Counted from the stretch's first letter, positions 38,266 through 51,229 are shown. The stretch is 64,000 nt of DNA from Streptomyces sp. CB01249 (GCF_001905735.1 NZ_LISW01000002.1:1152426-1216425), one strand, 5' to 3'. A program made the numbers and translations. Notes: generated from the letters alone by a model not told the origin.

Positions 38266-39342
38266 ATGTTCGAGGCGGTCGAGGAACTGATCGGTGAGCA
38301 CGCCGATCTCGAGAAGCAGCTCGCCGACCCCGCGGTCCACGCCGACCAGGGCAACGCGCGCAAGCTCAACAAGCGCTACGCGGAGCTGAGCCCGATCGTC
38401 GCGACGTACCGCTCCTGGAAGCAGTCCGGTGACGACATCGAGACCGCCCGCGAGTTCGCCGCCGACGACCCCGACTTCGCCGCCGAGGTCAAGGAGCTGG
38501 AGCAGCAGCGCGAGGAGCTCACCGAGAAGCTCCGCCTCCTGCTCGTTCCCCGCGACCCCAGCGACGACAAGGACGTGCTCCTGGAGATCAAGGCCGGGGC
38601 GGGCGGCGACGAGTCCGCGCTGTTCGCCGGCGACCTCCTGCGCATGTACCTGCGCTACGCCGAGCGCGTCGGCTGGAAGACCGAGATCATCGACTCCACC
38701 GAGTCCGAGCTCGGCGGCTACAAGGACGTCCAGGTCGCCGTGAAGACCAAGGGCGGCAACGGGGCCACCGAGCCCGGCCAGGGCGTCTGGGCCCGGATGA
38801 AGTACGAGGGCGGGGTGCACCGCGTGCAGCGCGTGCCCTCCACCGAGTCCCAGGGCCGCATCCACACCTCCGCCGCCGGTGTCCTCGTGACGCCCGAGGC
38901 CGAGGAGGTCGACGTCGAGATCCACGCCAACGACCTCCGCATCGACGTCTACCGCTCGTCCGGCCCCGGCGGCCAGTCCGTCAACACGACCGACTCCGCC
39001 GTCCGCATCACGCACCTGCCGACCGGCGTCGTCGCCTCCTGCCAGAACGAGAAGAGCCAGCTCCAGAACAAGGAGCAGGCCATGCGCATCCTGCGCTCCC
39101 GGCTCCTCGCCGCCGCCCAGGAGGCCGCCGAGCAGGAGGCTTCGGACGTACGTCGCAGCCAGGTGCGTACGGTCGACCGTTCCGAGAAGATCCGGACGTA
39201 CAACTTCCCGGAAAACCGGATCTCGGACCACCGCGTCGGCTTCAAGGCGTACAACTTGGACCAGGTGCTCGACGGCGACCTGGACGCGGTGATCCAGGCG
39301 TGCGTCGACGCCGACTCCGCCGCCAAGCTGGCCGCCGCCTGA
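38266..39342 (+). CDS. prfA: Peptide chain release factor 1
   Basis: 358 aa, normal RF1 length. N-terminal coiled region, domain 2, the peptidyl-tRNA hydrolysis GGQ in [20 protein letters not shown], and the C-terminal [20 protein letters not shown]. Terminates at UAA/UAG and is the substrate of PrmC encoded next. ATG at 38266 with CAGGAG upstream. The gap of 48 bp to prmC suggests one transcript. Confidence 0.96.
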   Translation: MFEAVEELIGEHADLEKQLADPAVHADQGNARKLNKRYAELSPIVATYRSWKQSGDDIETAREFAADDPDFAAEVKELEQQREELTEKLRLLLVPRDPSDDKDVLLEIKAGAGGDESALFAGDLLRMYLRYAERVGWKTEIIDSTESELGGYKDVQVAVKTKGGNGATEPGQGVWARMKYEGGVHRVQRVPSTESQGRIHTSAAGVLVTPEAEEVDVEIHANDLRIDVYRSSGPGGQSVNTTDSAVRITHLPTGVVASCQNEKSQLQNKEQAMRILRSRLLAAAQEAAEQEASDVRRSQVRTVDRSEKIRTYNFPENRISDHRVGFKAYNLDQVLDGDLDAVIQACVDADSAAKLAAA

Positions 39343-39390
39343 GCCCACCACCTGCCCCGCCCCGCTCGTGAACCCGTACGGAGAACCGCG

Positions 39391-40236
39391 ATGAACCTGC
39401 TGCTCGCCGAGGTGGCCCAGGCCACCCAGCGGCTGGCCGACGCCGGTGTTCCCTCACCGAGATTCGATGCCGAGGAACTCGCCGCCTTCGTCCACGGCGT
39501 CAAGCGGGGCGAGCTGCACAACGTGCCGGACGCCGACTTCGACGCCCGCTACTGGGAGACCATCGCCCGCCGCGAGGCCCGCGAACCCCTCCAGCACATC
39601 ACCGGACGCGCCTTCTTCCGCTACCTGGAGCTCCAGGTCGGGCCCGGCGTCTTCGTGCCCCGCCCGGAGACCGAGTCGGTCGTCGGCTGGGCCATAGACG
39701 CCGTCCGCGCGATGGACGTGGTGGAGCCGCTGATCGTGGACCTGTGCACCGGCTCCGGCGCCATCGCCCTCGCCATGGCCCAGGAGGTCCCGCGCTCCCG
39801 CGTGCACGCCGTGGAGCTCTCCGAGGACGCCCTGAAGTGGACCCGGAAGAACGCCGAGAACTCCCGCGTCACCGTTCACCGCGGCGACGCGCTCACCGCC
39901 CTGCCCGAGCTGGACGGCCAGGTCGACCTGGTCATCTCCAACCCGCCGTACATCCCGCTCACCGAGTGGGAGTACGTGGCGCCCGAGGCGCGCGACCACG
40001 ACCCCGAGATGGCGCTGTTCTCCGGCGAGGACGGCCTCGACACCATCCGGGGCATCGAGCGCACCGCGCACCGCCTGCTCCGCCCCGGCGGCCTCGTCGT
40101 CATCGAGCACGCCGACACCCAGGGCGGCCAGGTGCCCTGGATCTTCACCGAGGAACGGGGCTGGGCCGACGCGGCCGACCACCCCGACCTCAACCGGCGA
40201 CCCCGGTTCGCCACCGCCCGCAAGGCGATGCCGTGA
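39391..40236 (+). CDS. prmC: Release factor glutamine methyltransferase
   Basis: 281 aa. N-terminal helical domain, SAM-binding IVDLCTGSGAIALAMA, acidic VELSED, and the catalytic NPPYIPLTEW. Methylates the glutamine of the GGQ motif in RF1/RF2, in keeping with its position after prfA. ATG at 39391 with ACGGAGAA upstream. Followed after 46 bp by the TsaC/Sua5 gene, the conserved prfA-prmC-tsaC order. Confidence 0.95.
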   Translation: MNLLLAEVAQATQRLADAGVPSPRFDAEELAAFVHGVKRGELHNVPDADFDARYWETIARREAREPLQHITGRAFFRYLELQVGPGVFVPRPETESVVGWAIDAVRAMDVVEPLIVDLCTGSGAIALAMAQEVPRSRVHAVELSEDALKWTRKNAENSRVTVHRGDALTALPELDGQVDLVISNPPYIPLTEWEYVAPEARDHDPEMALFSGEDGLDTIRGIERTAHRLLRPGGLVVIEHADTQGGQVPWIFTEERGWADAADHPDLNRRPRFATARKAMP

Positions 40237-40282
40237 CCCGCGCCCCGCACCCCTACCCGTACATGCTTGAGGAGGCCGGCTG

Positions 40283-40930
40283 ATGGCACGGCGATACGAC
40301 TGCAACGACGCGACCGACCGTACGACGGGGCTGCGCGAAGCCGCGTCGGCCGTCCGCCGCGGCGAGCTCGTCGTGCTGCCCACCGACACCGTGTACGGGA
40401 TCGGCGCGGACGCCTTCGCCTCCGAGGCGGTCGGCGACCTCCTGGAGGCCAAGGGCCGGGGCCGCAACATGCCCTCGCCGGTCCTCATCGGCTCCCCGAA
40501 CACCCTGCACGGCCTGGTCACCGACTTCTCCGAACAGGCGTGGGAGCTGGTCGACGCGTTCTGGCCGGGCGCCCTGACCCTGGTCGCCAAGCACCAGCCG
40601 TCGCTCCAGTGGGACCTCGGCGACACCCGGGGCACCGTCGCCGTCCGGATGCCGCTGCACCCGGTCGCCATCGAGCTCCTCACCGAGGTCGGCCCGATGG
40701 CCGTCTCCAGCGCCAACCTGACCGGCCACCCCTCGCCGGAGGACTGCGACGCGGCCCAGGAGATGCTCGGCGACTCCGTCTCCGTCTACCTCGACGGCGG
40801 CCCGACCCCCGGCATCGTGCCCTCCTCCATCGTGGACGTCACCGGCAAGGTGCCCGTCCTGCTGCGCGCCGGAGCGATCTCGGCGGAGGAGCTGCGCAAG
40901 GTGGTCCCCGACCTCGAGGTGGCCAATTGA
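40283..40930 (+). CDS. tsaC: Threonylcarbamoyl-AMP synthase (Sua5/YciO/YrdC)
   Basis: 215 aa, the short form without the Sua5 C-terminal domain. Core motifs: GELVVLPTDTVYGIGADA, KGRGRNMPSPVLI, and AVSSANLTGHPSP. Makes the threonylcarbamoyl-AMP used for t6A37 of ANN-decoding tRNAs. ATG at 40283 with GAGGAGG upstream. Its stop overlaps the TTG of the next gene. Confidence 0.93.
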   Translation: MARRYDCNDATDRTTGLREAASAVRRGELVVLPTDTVYGIGADAFASEAVGDLLEAKGRGRNMPSPVLIGSPNTLHGLVTDFSEQAWELVDAFWPGALTLVAKHQPSLQWDLGDTRGTVAVRMPLHPVAIELLTEVGPMAVSSANLTGHPSPEDCDAAQEMLGDSVSVYLDGGPTPGIVPSSIVDVTGKVPVLLRAGAISAEELRKVVPDLEVAN

Positions 40931-41568
40931 CCGCCCCCGAGGGGCGTGGCATAGCGGGGCGGCCCGACACTTTCCGCATCCTCCACGTCAGCACCGGCAA
41001 CGTCTGCCGCTCGCCGATCACCGAGCGGCTGACCCGGCACGCCCTGGTGCACCGGCTCGGGGACCCGCTCCAGGGCGGGCTGATCGTGGAGAGCGCCGGG
41101 ACCTGGGGTCACGAGGGCGCCCCGATGGAGGCCAACGCCGAGGTGGTCCTCGCCGACTTCGGCGCCGACGCCACCGGCTTCACCGGCCGTGAGCTGCTGG
41201 ACGAGCACGTGATCCGTGCCGACCTCGTGCTCACGGCCACCCGCGACCACCGCGCCCAGGTCATCTCCATGGGCCACTCGGCCGGGCTGCGCACCTTCAC
41301 GCTGAAGGAGTTCACCAGGCTGGTGCGGGCCATAGACCCGGCCACCCTGCCCGACGCCCGCGAGGAGGGCGTGGTCGAGCGTGCCCGCGCCCTGGTCCGG
41401 GCCGCCGCGGCACTGCGCGGCTGGCTGCTGGCCCCGACCCCGGACGCTGACGAGGTCCACGACCCGTACGGCGCCCCGATCACCTTCTTCCGGTCCATCG
41501 GCGACGAGATCAGCCAGGCCCTGGACCCGGTCGTCACCGCGCTGACCGGCGTCTCCGCGCCCCACTGA
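40927..41568 (+). CDS. Low-molecular-weight protein-tyrosine-phosphatase-like protein lacking the catalytic cysteine
   Basis: 213 aa from a TTG that overlaps the tsaC stop (TTGA). The family P-loop CxGNxCRS reads HVSTGNVCRSPITE: the nucleophilic cysteine is Ser22, while C27 and R28 are kept. A DPYG motif (HDPYGAP) matches the region of the general acid. Without the nucleophile the usual phosphocysteine mechanism is impossible, so this may be a phosphate- or phosphopeptide-binding protein or use another reaction. Coupling to tsaC and proximity to a WecA-type gene give no clear role. Confidence 0.8.
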   Translation: MTAPEGRGIAGRPDTFRILHVSTGNVCRSPITERLTRHALVHRLGDPLQGGLIVESAGTWGHEGAPMEANAEVVLADFGADATGFTGRELLDEHVIRADLVLTATRDHRAQVISMGHSAGLRTFTLKEFTRLVRAIDPATLPDAREEGVVERARALVRAAAALRGWLLAPTPDADEVHDPYGAPITFFRSIGDEISQALDPVVTALTGVSAPH

Positions 41569-41671
41569 CTTCCTCTGTGCAACCATCGCGGCGGACTCCG
41601 TGTCCTCAACCATGGGACCTGTCTAGTTAAGGTGTGGGCTGAGATGGCCGGCGATATCTGTGGGGCAGCCC

Positions 41672-43081
41672 GTGCGTGATTACCTGCTGACACTCTGTGT
41701 CACGGCCGCTGTGACCTACTTGCTCACCGGTCCGGTGCGCAAGTTCGCCATCGCGGTCGGGGCGATGCCCGCGATCCGCGCGCGCGACGTCCACCGCGAA
41801 CCGACCCCGAGGCTCGGCGGCATCGCCATGTTCGGCGGGCTGTGCGCGGGGCTCATCGTCGCCAACCACCTGGCGAACCTCGACGGTGTCTTCGAGCTCT
41901 CCAGCGAACCGAGGGCGCTGCTCTCCGGAGCGGCGCTGATCTGGCTCATCGGGGTCCTCGACGACAAGTTCGAGATCGACGCCCTGATCAAGCTGGGCGG
42001 GCAGATGCTCGCCGCCGCCGTCATGGTCCTCCAGGGCCTCACGATCCTGTGGCTGCCGATCCCGGGCGTCGGCACGGTGGCCCTCACCCCGTGGCAGGGC
42101 ACGCTGCTCACCGTGGCTCTGGTCGTCATCACGATCAACGCCGTCAACTTCGTGGACGGCCTGGACGGGCTCGCGGCCGGCATGGTCCTCATCGCCGCCG
42201 CCGCGTTCTTCCTGTACACCTACCGGCTCTGGTACGGGCACACCATCGAGGCCGCCGCCCCGGCGACGCTGTTCGCGGCGATCCTGATGGGCATGTGCCT
42301 CGGCTTCCTGCCGCACAACATGCATCCCGCGCGGATCTTCATGGGCGACTCGGGTTCGATGCTCATCGGCCTGGTGCTCGCGGCCGGCGCGATCTCGGTG
42401 ACCGGGCAGGTCGACCCGGACACCATGAAGATCTTCGAGGGCAGTGAGCGCCAGGCGACCCACGCGATGCTCCCGGTCTTCATCCCGCTGCTGCTGCCGC
42501 TGACCATCATCGCGATCCCGGCGGCGGACCTGGTGCTGGCGATCGTCCGGCGCACCTGGAACGGCCAGTCGCCGTTCGCGGCGGACCGGGGCCACCTGCA
42601 CCACCGGCTGCTCAACATCGGCCACTCGCACAGCCGGTCGGTGCTGATCATGTACTTCTGGTCGGCGCTGATCGCGTTCGGCGCGGTGGGGTACTCGGTG
42701 CACTCGACGTCCCTGTGGATCGTGATCGTGATCGTGGGGCTGAGCGCGCTCGGGCTGATCCTGCTGCTGATGCCCCGGTTCACCCCGCGCGCCCCGCGCT
42801 GGGCGGAACGCTTCGTGCCGCCGCGCTACCGCCGCAGACGGCGTCTGCCGGAGGGGCCGGGTGCCGCCGCGTCGGAGGAGGCCGCGGAGGGCCAACAGGG
42901 GGCCGTGGGCGGCCAGATGGAGACGGATGGGGCCGAGGGGGCCGGAGGTGCGGCAGAGGCGCGTGAGGCGGCTGCCGGGGCTCCCGTCGCCGCGGGTGTC
43001 TCGGGCGTCAACGGGGCGACCGCGATCGGCCACCGTTCGCGTACGACCGACCGCCGGGCGGCCGGTTCCACCCGTCACTGA
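41672..43081 (+). CDS. WecA/MraY-family undecaprenyl-phosphate sugar-1-phosphate transferase
   Basis: 469 aa. About 11 membrane helices carry the family motifs: ARDVHREPTPRLGGIAMFGG, the Mg-binding GVLDDKFEIDA, NFVDGLDGLAAGM, and the substrate loop ADRGHLHHRLLNIGHSH, whose HxHH motif points to WecA/TagO rather than MraY. It starts a cell-wall glycopolymer by loading a sugar phosphate onto undecaprenyl phosphate. The C-terminal 80 residues are a Gly/Ala/Glu-rich tail. GTG at 41672 is chosen for its GGGG spacing; a GTG at 41660 is possible. Confidence 0.9.
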   Translation: MRDYLLTLCVTAAVTYLLTGPVRKFAIAVGAMPAIRARDVHREPTPRLGGIAMFGGLCAGLIVANHLANLDGVFELSSEPRALLSGAALIWLIGVLDDKFEIDALIKLGGQMLAAAVMVLQGLTILWLPIPGVGTVALTPWQGTLLTVALVVITINAVNFVDGLDGLAAGMVLIAAAAFFLYTYRLWYGHTIEAAAPATLFAAILMGMCLGFLPHNMHPARIFMGDSGSMLIGLVLAAGAISVTGQVDPDTMKIFEGSERQATHAMLPVFIPLLLPLTIIAIPAADLVLAIVRRTWNGQSPFAADRGHLHHRLLNIGHSHSRSVLIMYFWSALIAFGAVGYSVHSTSLWIVIVIVGLSALGLILLLMPRFTPRAPRWAERFVPPRYRRRRRLPEGPGAAASEEAAEGQQGAVGGQMETDGAEGAGGAAEAREAAAGAPVAAGVSGVNGATAIGHRSRTTDRRAAGSTRH

Positions 43082-43171
43082 ATCGGGCACCGGCGCCCAT
43101 TAGCAGACAAAGCGACGCCGTGCCTCGCTCACGCGTGCTCGTTAGCCCTCACGTGTGACAGCAAGCACACT

Positions 43172-43216
43172 TTCTAGGTAAAGACCTCATCAAATAGTTT
43201 GTGATACCGTTCACGA
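43172..43216 (+). promoter_or_regulatory. atp operon promoter with Rex-like operator
   Basis: TTCTAG (43172-43177), 17-bp spacer, TAGTTT (43195-43200), overlapped by TTGTGAT-ACCG-TTCACGA (43199-43216). The latter matches the Rex operator TTGTGAA-N4-TTCACAA at 12 of 14 positions. Rex senses NADH/NAD+ and controls respiratory genes in Streptomyces. Position over the expected start site fits repression. Confidence 0.65.
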
Positions 43217-43341
43217 AGCCCGGTGACAGAGCCGAAGGACCTGATGTAGCACGGTCCATCGGCCCGAGGCATCGACTCGGACCGGGCCTACGCTCGTCCA
43301 TGACGACACACTGCCCACCCCCTGCAAGCGGAGCTGCCGCC

Positions 43342-43779
43342 ATGCCGTCCAACGACGTCCGGACTCTCCTCCAGACCGCCGTACCCACCGCTGCCGCCGG
43401 CGCCGTAGCCGCCGCGATCAGCGCTGGCGTCGCCGGTGGCAAGGGAGCCCTGGGCGCGATCGTGGGGACGGTCGTGGTCATCCTCTTCATGGGGATCGGA
43501 CTCCTGGTCCTGCAACGGACCGCGAGGTCCATGCCCCACCTGTTCCAGGCGATGGGGCTCGCGCTCTACACGGCACAGCTCCTGCTGCTGTTCATCTTCG
43601 TCGCCGTATTCAAGAACACCTCGCTGTTCAACCCGAAGGCGTTCGCGATCACCCTGGTCGCGACGACCCTCGTGTGGATCGGCGCACAGGCGCGTGCGCA
43701 TATGAAGGCGAAGATCCTTTACGTGGAACCCGAATCCGAGAAGGCCGACAAGGCCGGGAAACCGGGGTCCGACGCGTGA
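43342..43779 (+). CDS. atpI: ATP synthase protein I
   Basis: 145 aa. Four hydrophobic helices and a hydrophilic Lys/Glu-rich C-terminus, in the position always taken by atpI at the head of the actinobacterial atp operon. AtpI assists assembly of the c-ring or ion supply but is not a structural subunit. GGAG 8 nt before the ATG at 43342 supports this start; an in-frame ATG at 43300 is preceded by TACGCT and could give a longer leaderless product. Confidence 0.85.
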   Translation: MPSNDVRTLLQTAVPTAAAGAVAAAISAGVAGGKGALGAIVGTVVVILFMGIGLLVLQRTARSMPHLFQAMGLALYTAQLLLLFIFVAVFKNTSLFNPKAFAITLVATTLVWIGAQARAHMKAKILYVEPESEKADKAGKPGSDA

Positions 43780-43853
43780 AGGGTAGGGGCGGAATAAGTG
43801 CGGGGTCAGGACCCTGCTATCGTCCGGTTCCAACTGCGGCACTGCGGGCGCGT

Positions 43854-43894
43854 GCATGTGAGCTGACGCCTGCTCGATCGCGAGGCTCACATGC
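43854..43894. promoter_or_regulatory. Inverted repeat in the atpI-atpB gap
   Basis: GCATGTGAGC and GCTCACATGC, 10-bp perfect arms separated by 21 bp, within the 226-bp gap between atpI and atpB. May form an RNA hairpin modulating read-through into atpB, or a protein-binding site. Confidence 0.5.
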
Positions 43895-44005
43895 CTGACT
43901 GCCGCTCACACATCCGAAACACCAGTCCAGTGCCGAACCGCGGCTGCGCGCCGCGCCGACACAACGAGGTTGCCGTACCTATGCGCCACGCTGAAGGAGC
44001 CCGCG

Positions 44006-45143
<1,138 letters not shown>

Positions 45144-45180
45144 CCGGTCGCGAACAGCCCATTCGACGGAAGGCACTGAC

Positions 45181-45726
45181 GTGAACCCCCTGGTTCAGCT
45201 CGCGGCGGAGGAAGCGGAAAACCCGCTCATTCCGCCGATCCCTGAGCTCGTCATTGGCCTCATCGCTTTCGTCATCGTCTTCGGCTTCCTCGCCAAGAAG
45301 CTCCTCCCGAACATCAACAAGGTTCTGGAAGAGCGCCGCGAGGCCATCGAAGGCGGTATCGAGAAGGCCGATGCGGCCCAGACCGAGGCCCAGAGCGTTC
45401 TTGAGCAGTACAAGGCTCAGCTCGCCGAGGCCCGCCACGAAGCCGCTCGCATGCGCCAGGAGGCGCAGGAGCAGGGCGCCGTGATCCTGCAGGAAATGCG
45501 CGCCGAGGGTCAGCGCCAGCGCGACGAGATCGTCGCCGCCGGCCACGCCCAGATCGAGGCCGACCGCAAGGCCGCCGCCGCCGCGCTGCGCCAGGACGTG
45601 GGCAAGCTCGCCACCGACCTGGCCGGCAAGCTCGTCGGTGAGTCCCTGGAGGACCACGCCCGGCAGAGTGGCACCGTCGACCGCTTCCTCGACGAGCTCG
45701 AAGCGAAGGCCGAGGCCGTCCGATGA
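45181..45726 (+). CDS. atpF: F1Fo ATP synthase subunit b
   Basis: 181 aa. One N-terminal membrane helix (about residues 22-40, ELVIGLIAFVIVFGFLAKK) then a long charged coiled-coil peripheral stalk (REAIEGGIEKADAAQTEAQS onward). GTG at 45181. Its stop overlaps the atpH start (ATGA). Confidence 0.95.
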   Translation: MNPLVQLAAEEAENPLIPPIPELVIGLIAFVIVFGFLAKKLLPNINKVLEERREAIEGGIEKADAAQTEAQSVLEQYKAQLAEARHEAARMRQEAQEQGAVILQEMRAEGQRQRDEIVAAGHAQIEADRKAAAAALRQDVGKLATDLAGKLVGESLEDHARQSGTVDRFLDELEAKAEAVR

Positions 45727-46538
45727 ACAGCGCGAGCCGCGAGGCACTGGCTGCCGCACGCGAGCGTCTCGACGCGCTGACCGACTCCACGTCGGTCGAC
45801 GCGGCGAAGCTCGCCGAGGACCTGGCCGGCGTCACGGCGCTGCTGCACCGCGAGGTGTCGCTGCGCCGGGTCCTGACCGACCCGGCGCAGCCGGGCGAGG
45901 CCAGGGCCGAGCTGGCAGGCCGCCTGCTCGGCGGCCAGGTGGGCGGCGAAGCCGTCGACCTGGTCTCCGGCATGGTCCGCTCGCGCTGGTCGCAGTCGCG
46001 GGACCTGGTCGACGCGGTCGAGGAACTGGCGAACACCGCCGACCTCACCGCCGCCCAGCGCACCGGCGACCTGGACGACGTCGAGGACGAACTCTTCCGG
46101 TTCGGCCGCATCGTCGCCTCGGACACCGGCCTGCGTGCCGCGCTCACCAGCCGGACCGCGACCCCCGCCGCCAAGGGCGAGCTGCTCCGCAGCCTGCTCG
46201 GCGGCAAGGCGCGGCCCGCCACCGAGCGCGTCATCGTGCGGCTTGTCACCCAGCCGCGTGGACGTAGCCTGGAAGCGGGACTCGACTCCCTGTCCAAGCT
46301 CGCCGCGGAGCGCCGGGAGCGCATGGTCGCGATCGTCACCTCCGCGGTGCCGCTCAGCGACCGGCAGAAGCAGCGCCTGGGGTCCGCCCTGGCGAAGATC
46401 TACGGCCGCGCGATGCACCTGAACCTGGACGTGGACCCCTCGGTCCTCGGCGGGATCGCGGTGCGGGTCGGCGACGAGGTCATCAACGGCACCATCGCGG
46501 ACCGCCTCGACGAGGCGACCCGCCGTATGGCCGGCTGA
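45723..46538 (+). CDS. atpH: F1Fo ATP synthase subunit delta
   Basis: 271 aa, the extended actinobacterial delta (about 180 aa in E. coli), with the conserved C-terminal [32 protein letters not shown]. Connects the peripheral stalk to the alpha3beta3 head. ATGA overlap with atpF. A 74-bp structured region separates it from atpA. Confidence 0.94.
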   Translation: MNSASREALAAARERLDALTDSTSVDAAKLAEDLAGVTALLHREVSLRRVLTDPAQPGEARAELAGRLLGGQVGGEAVDLVSGMVRSRWSQSRDLVDAVEELANTADLTAAQRTGDLDDVEDELFRFGRIVASDTGLRAALTSRTATPAAKGELLRSLLGGKARPATERVIVRLVTQPRGRSLEAGLDSLSKLAAERRERMVAIVTSAVPLSDRQKQRLGSALAKIYGRAMHLNLDVDPSVLGGIAVRVGDEVINGTIADRLDEATRRMAG

Positions 46539-46580
46539 CGCAGGCGCGGAGCAACAGAACAGAGCAAGACCAGCGGCCCG

Positions 46581-46654
46581 GTTGGGCCGTGCAGAAACTG
46601 CAGAAGATTCCTGGGGGTCGCCCCCAGACCCCCTTAAGAAACTTCGGGCCCAAC
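46581..46654. promoter_or_regulatory. Structured spacer between atpH and atpA
   Basis: Outer arms GTTGGGCC/GGCCCAAC (46581-46588/46647-46654) enclose the strong hairpin CTGGGGG-TCG-CCCCCAG (46611-46627). It lies just ahead of the atpA ribosome-binding site and may stabilise or process the mRNA segment encoding the F1 subunits. Confidence 0.65.
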
Positions 46655-46674
46655 AAGGAGAGCAGGGAACCCAG

Positions 46675-48246
46675 ATGGCGGAGCTCACGATCCGGCCGGA
46701 GGAGATCCGGGACGCGCTGGAGAACTTTGTCCAGTCGTACAAGCCGGACGCGGCCTCGCGCGAGGAGGTCGGTACGGTCAGCGTTGCCGGCGACGGCATC
46801 GCGAAGGTGGAGGGCCTGCCCTCCGCCATGGCGAACGAGCTGCTGAAGTTCGAGGACGGCACCCTCGGTCTCGCCCTCAACCTCGAGGAGCGCGAGATCG
46901 GTGCGATCGTCCTCGGCGAGTTCAGCGGCATCGAGGAGGGCCAGCCGGTGCAGCGCACCGGTGAGGTGCTCTCCGTCGGCGTCGGCGAGGGCTACCTCGG
47001 CCGCGTCGTAGACCCGCTCGGCAACCCGATCGACGGTCTCGGCGAGATCGCGACCGACGGCCGCCGCGCCCTCGAGCTGCAGGCCCCTGGCGTCATGGTC
47101 CGCAAGTCGGTGCACGAGCCGATGCAGACCGGCTACAAGGCCGTCGACGCCATGGTGCCGATCGGCCGCGGCCAGCGTCAGCTGATCATTGGTGACCGTC
47201 AGACGGGTAAGACCGCTCTGGCCGTCGACACGATCATCAACCAGCGCGACAACTGGCGCTCGGGCGACGTGAACAAGCAGGTGCGCTGCATCTACGTCGC
47301 CATCGGGCAGAAGGGCTCCACGATCGCGTCCGTGCGCGGCGCCCTCGAAGAGGCCGGTGCGCTGGAGTACACGACCATCGTCGCCGCCCCGGCGTCCGAC
47401 CCGGCCGGCTTCAAGTACCTCGCGCCGTACACCGGCTCGGCCATCGGCCAGCACTGGATGTACCAGGGCAAGCACGTCCTGATCATCTTCGACGACCTCT
47501 CGAAGCAGGCCGACGCCTACCGCGCCGTCTCCCTGCTGCTGCGCCGTCCGCCGGGCCGTGAGGCGTACCCCGGCGACGTCTTCTACCTCCACTCGCGTCT
47601 GCTGGAGCGCTGCGCCAAGCTCTCCGACGACATGGGTGCCGGTTCGATGACGGGTCTCCCGATCGTCGAGACCAAGGCGAACGACGTGTCGGCGTTCATC
47701 CCGACCAACGTCATCTCCATCACCGACGGCCAGTGCTTCCTGGAGTCCGACCTGTTCAACGCCGGTCAGCGTCCGGCCCTGAACGTCGGTATCTCGGTCT
47801 CCCGCGTCGGTGGCTCCGCCCAGCACAAGGCCATGCGCCAGGTGTCCGGCCGACTCCGCGTGGACCTCGCCCAGTACCGCGAGCTGGAGGCGTTCGCCGC
47901 CTTCGGTTCCGACCTGGACGCGGCCTCGAAGGCTTCGCTGGAGCGCGGTAAGCGCATGGTCGAGCTGCTGAAGCAGCCGCAGTACGCCCCGTTCCCCGTC
48001 GAGGAGCAGGTCGTCTCCGTCTGGGCCGGCACCAACGGCAAGATGGACGACGTCCCGGTCGAGGACATCCGCCGCTTCGAGACGGAGCTGCTGGAGTACC
48101 TGCGCCGCGAGCGCAAGGACCTCCTCACCAGCATCCGCGAGGGCGCCAAGATGTCCAACGACACGCTGGAAGCGATCGCCGACGCCGTGGCCGCCTTCAA
48201 GCAGCAGTTCGAGACCTCGGACGGCAAGCTCCTGGGCGAGGGCTGA
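46675..48246 (+). CDS. atpA: F1Fo ATP synthase subunit alpha
   Basis: 523 aa. Beta-barrel N-terminus, P-loop [13 protein letters not shown], and [20 protein letters not shown]; non-catalytic nucleotide-binding subunit. Start is the ATG at 46675 ([13 protein letters not shown]); an in-frame start 31 codons earlier would translate the structured spacer and is rejected. AAGGAGAGCAGGG lies upstream. Confidence 0.97.
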   Translation: MAELTIRPEEIRDALENFVQSYKPDAASREEVGTVSVAGDGIAKVEGLPSAMANELLKFEDGTLGLALNLEEREIGAIVLGEFSGIEEGQPVQRTGEVLSVGVGEGYLGRVVDPLGNPIDGLGEIATDGRRALELQAPGVMVRKSVHEPMQTGYKAVDAMVPIGRGQRQLIIGDRQTGKTALAVDTIINQRDNWRSGDVNKQVRCIYVAIGQKGSTIASVRGALEEAGALEYTTIVAAPASDPAGFKYLAPYTGSAIGQHWMYQGKHVLIIFDDLSKQADAYRAVSLLLRRPPGREAYPGDVFYLHSRLLERCAKLSDDMGAGSMTGLPIVETKANDVSAFIPTNVISITDGQCFLESDLFNAGQRPALNVGISVSRVGGSAQHKAMRQVSGRLRVDLAQYRELEAFAAFGSDLDAASKASLERGKRMVELLKQPQYAPFPVEEQVVSVWAGTNGKMDDVPVEDIRRFETELLEYLRRERKDLLTSIREGAKMSNDTLEAIADAVAAFKQQFETSDGKLLGEG

Positions 48247-48249
48247 TCG

Positions 48250-50606
<2,357 letters not shown>

Positions 50607-50620
50607 GCCCCCGGCTCACC

Positions 50621-50649
50621 GAGGGGGGCGGGTGCGTCCCGTCCCCCTC
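50621..50649. terminator. Hairpin between atpD and atpC
   Basis: Arms GAGGGGGGCGGG/CCCGTCCCCCTC (one G-U type mismatch) around TGCGT, 14 bp after the atpD stop. May attenuate atpC, which is needed in one copy per enzyme against three of beta. Confidence 0.5.
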
Positions 50650-50715
50650 ACCACGCCCCGTAGAATTGACCCAACACCCGGCACGACCGCCGGGTGGTGA
50701 CCCGAGGAGCCACCC

Positions 50716-51090
50716 TTGGCTGCTGAGCTGCACGTCGAGCTGGTCGCCGCGGACCGCAGTGTCTGGTCCGGCGAGGCCACCCTGGTCGTCGCGCGCACCA
50801 CGTCCGGCGACATCGGCGTCATGCCCGGTCACCAGCCGCTTCTGGGTGTGCTGGAATCGGGCCCGGTGACGATCCGTACGAGCGAGGGCGCGACCGTCGT
50901 CGCCGCCGTGCACGGCGGTTTCATCTCGTTCGCCGACGACAAGCTTTCGCTTCTCGCGGAGATCGCGGAGCTTGCCGACGAGATCGACGTCCAGCGCGCC
51001 GAGCGTGCGCTGGAGCGTGCGAAGTCGGACACGGACGCCGCTTCCGAGCGGCGTGCCGAAGTACGACTGCGTGCGGTGGCGGCACACTAG
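50716..51090 (+). CDS. atpC: F1Fo ATP synthase subunit epsilon
   Basis: 124 aa. N-terminal beta-sandwich (LHVELVAADRSVWSGEA, GDIGVMPGHQPLLGVLE) and a C-terminal helical part. The start is TTG at 50716 with CGAGGAG upstream. Last gene of the operon, followed by a long terminator hairpin. Confidence 0.95.
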   Translation: MAAELHVELVAADRSVWSGEATLVVARTTSGDIGVMPGHQPLLGVLESGPVTIRTSEGATVVAAVHGGFISFADDKLSLLAEIAELADEIDVQRAERALERAKSDTDAASERRAEVRLRAVAAH

Positions 51091-51112
51091 CCACCTCACG
51101 ACATGGATTTAC

Positions 51113-51163
51113 CCTCAGCCGCGGCCCGGTCCGGAGACTCTCCGGACCGTGTCGCGGCTGAGG
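51113..51163. terminator. Terminator of the atp operon
   Basis: Arms CCTCAGCCGCG/CGCGGCTGAGG and CGGTCCGGAGA/TCTCCGGACCG with short internal bulges, 22 bp past the atpC stop. Confidence 0.85.
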
Positions 51164-51229
51164 CGATGCAGATGCAGGTGACGTACGGACGGTGTCCGTT
51201 TACTCGATGATGCGAGGAGGTCGGTGGAG

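Noticed and set aside
43200..43215. TGTGATACCGTTCACG as a Crp site
   Set aside because: It fits TGTGA-N6-TCAC, but the extended 18-bp match to the Rex operator and its place in a respiratory operon make Rex the better reading.
46582..46674. N-terminal extension of AtpA by 31 residues
   Set aside because: It would translate the hairpin spacer; the conserved [13 protein letters not shown] start has its own ribosome-binding site.
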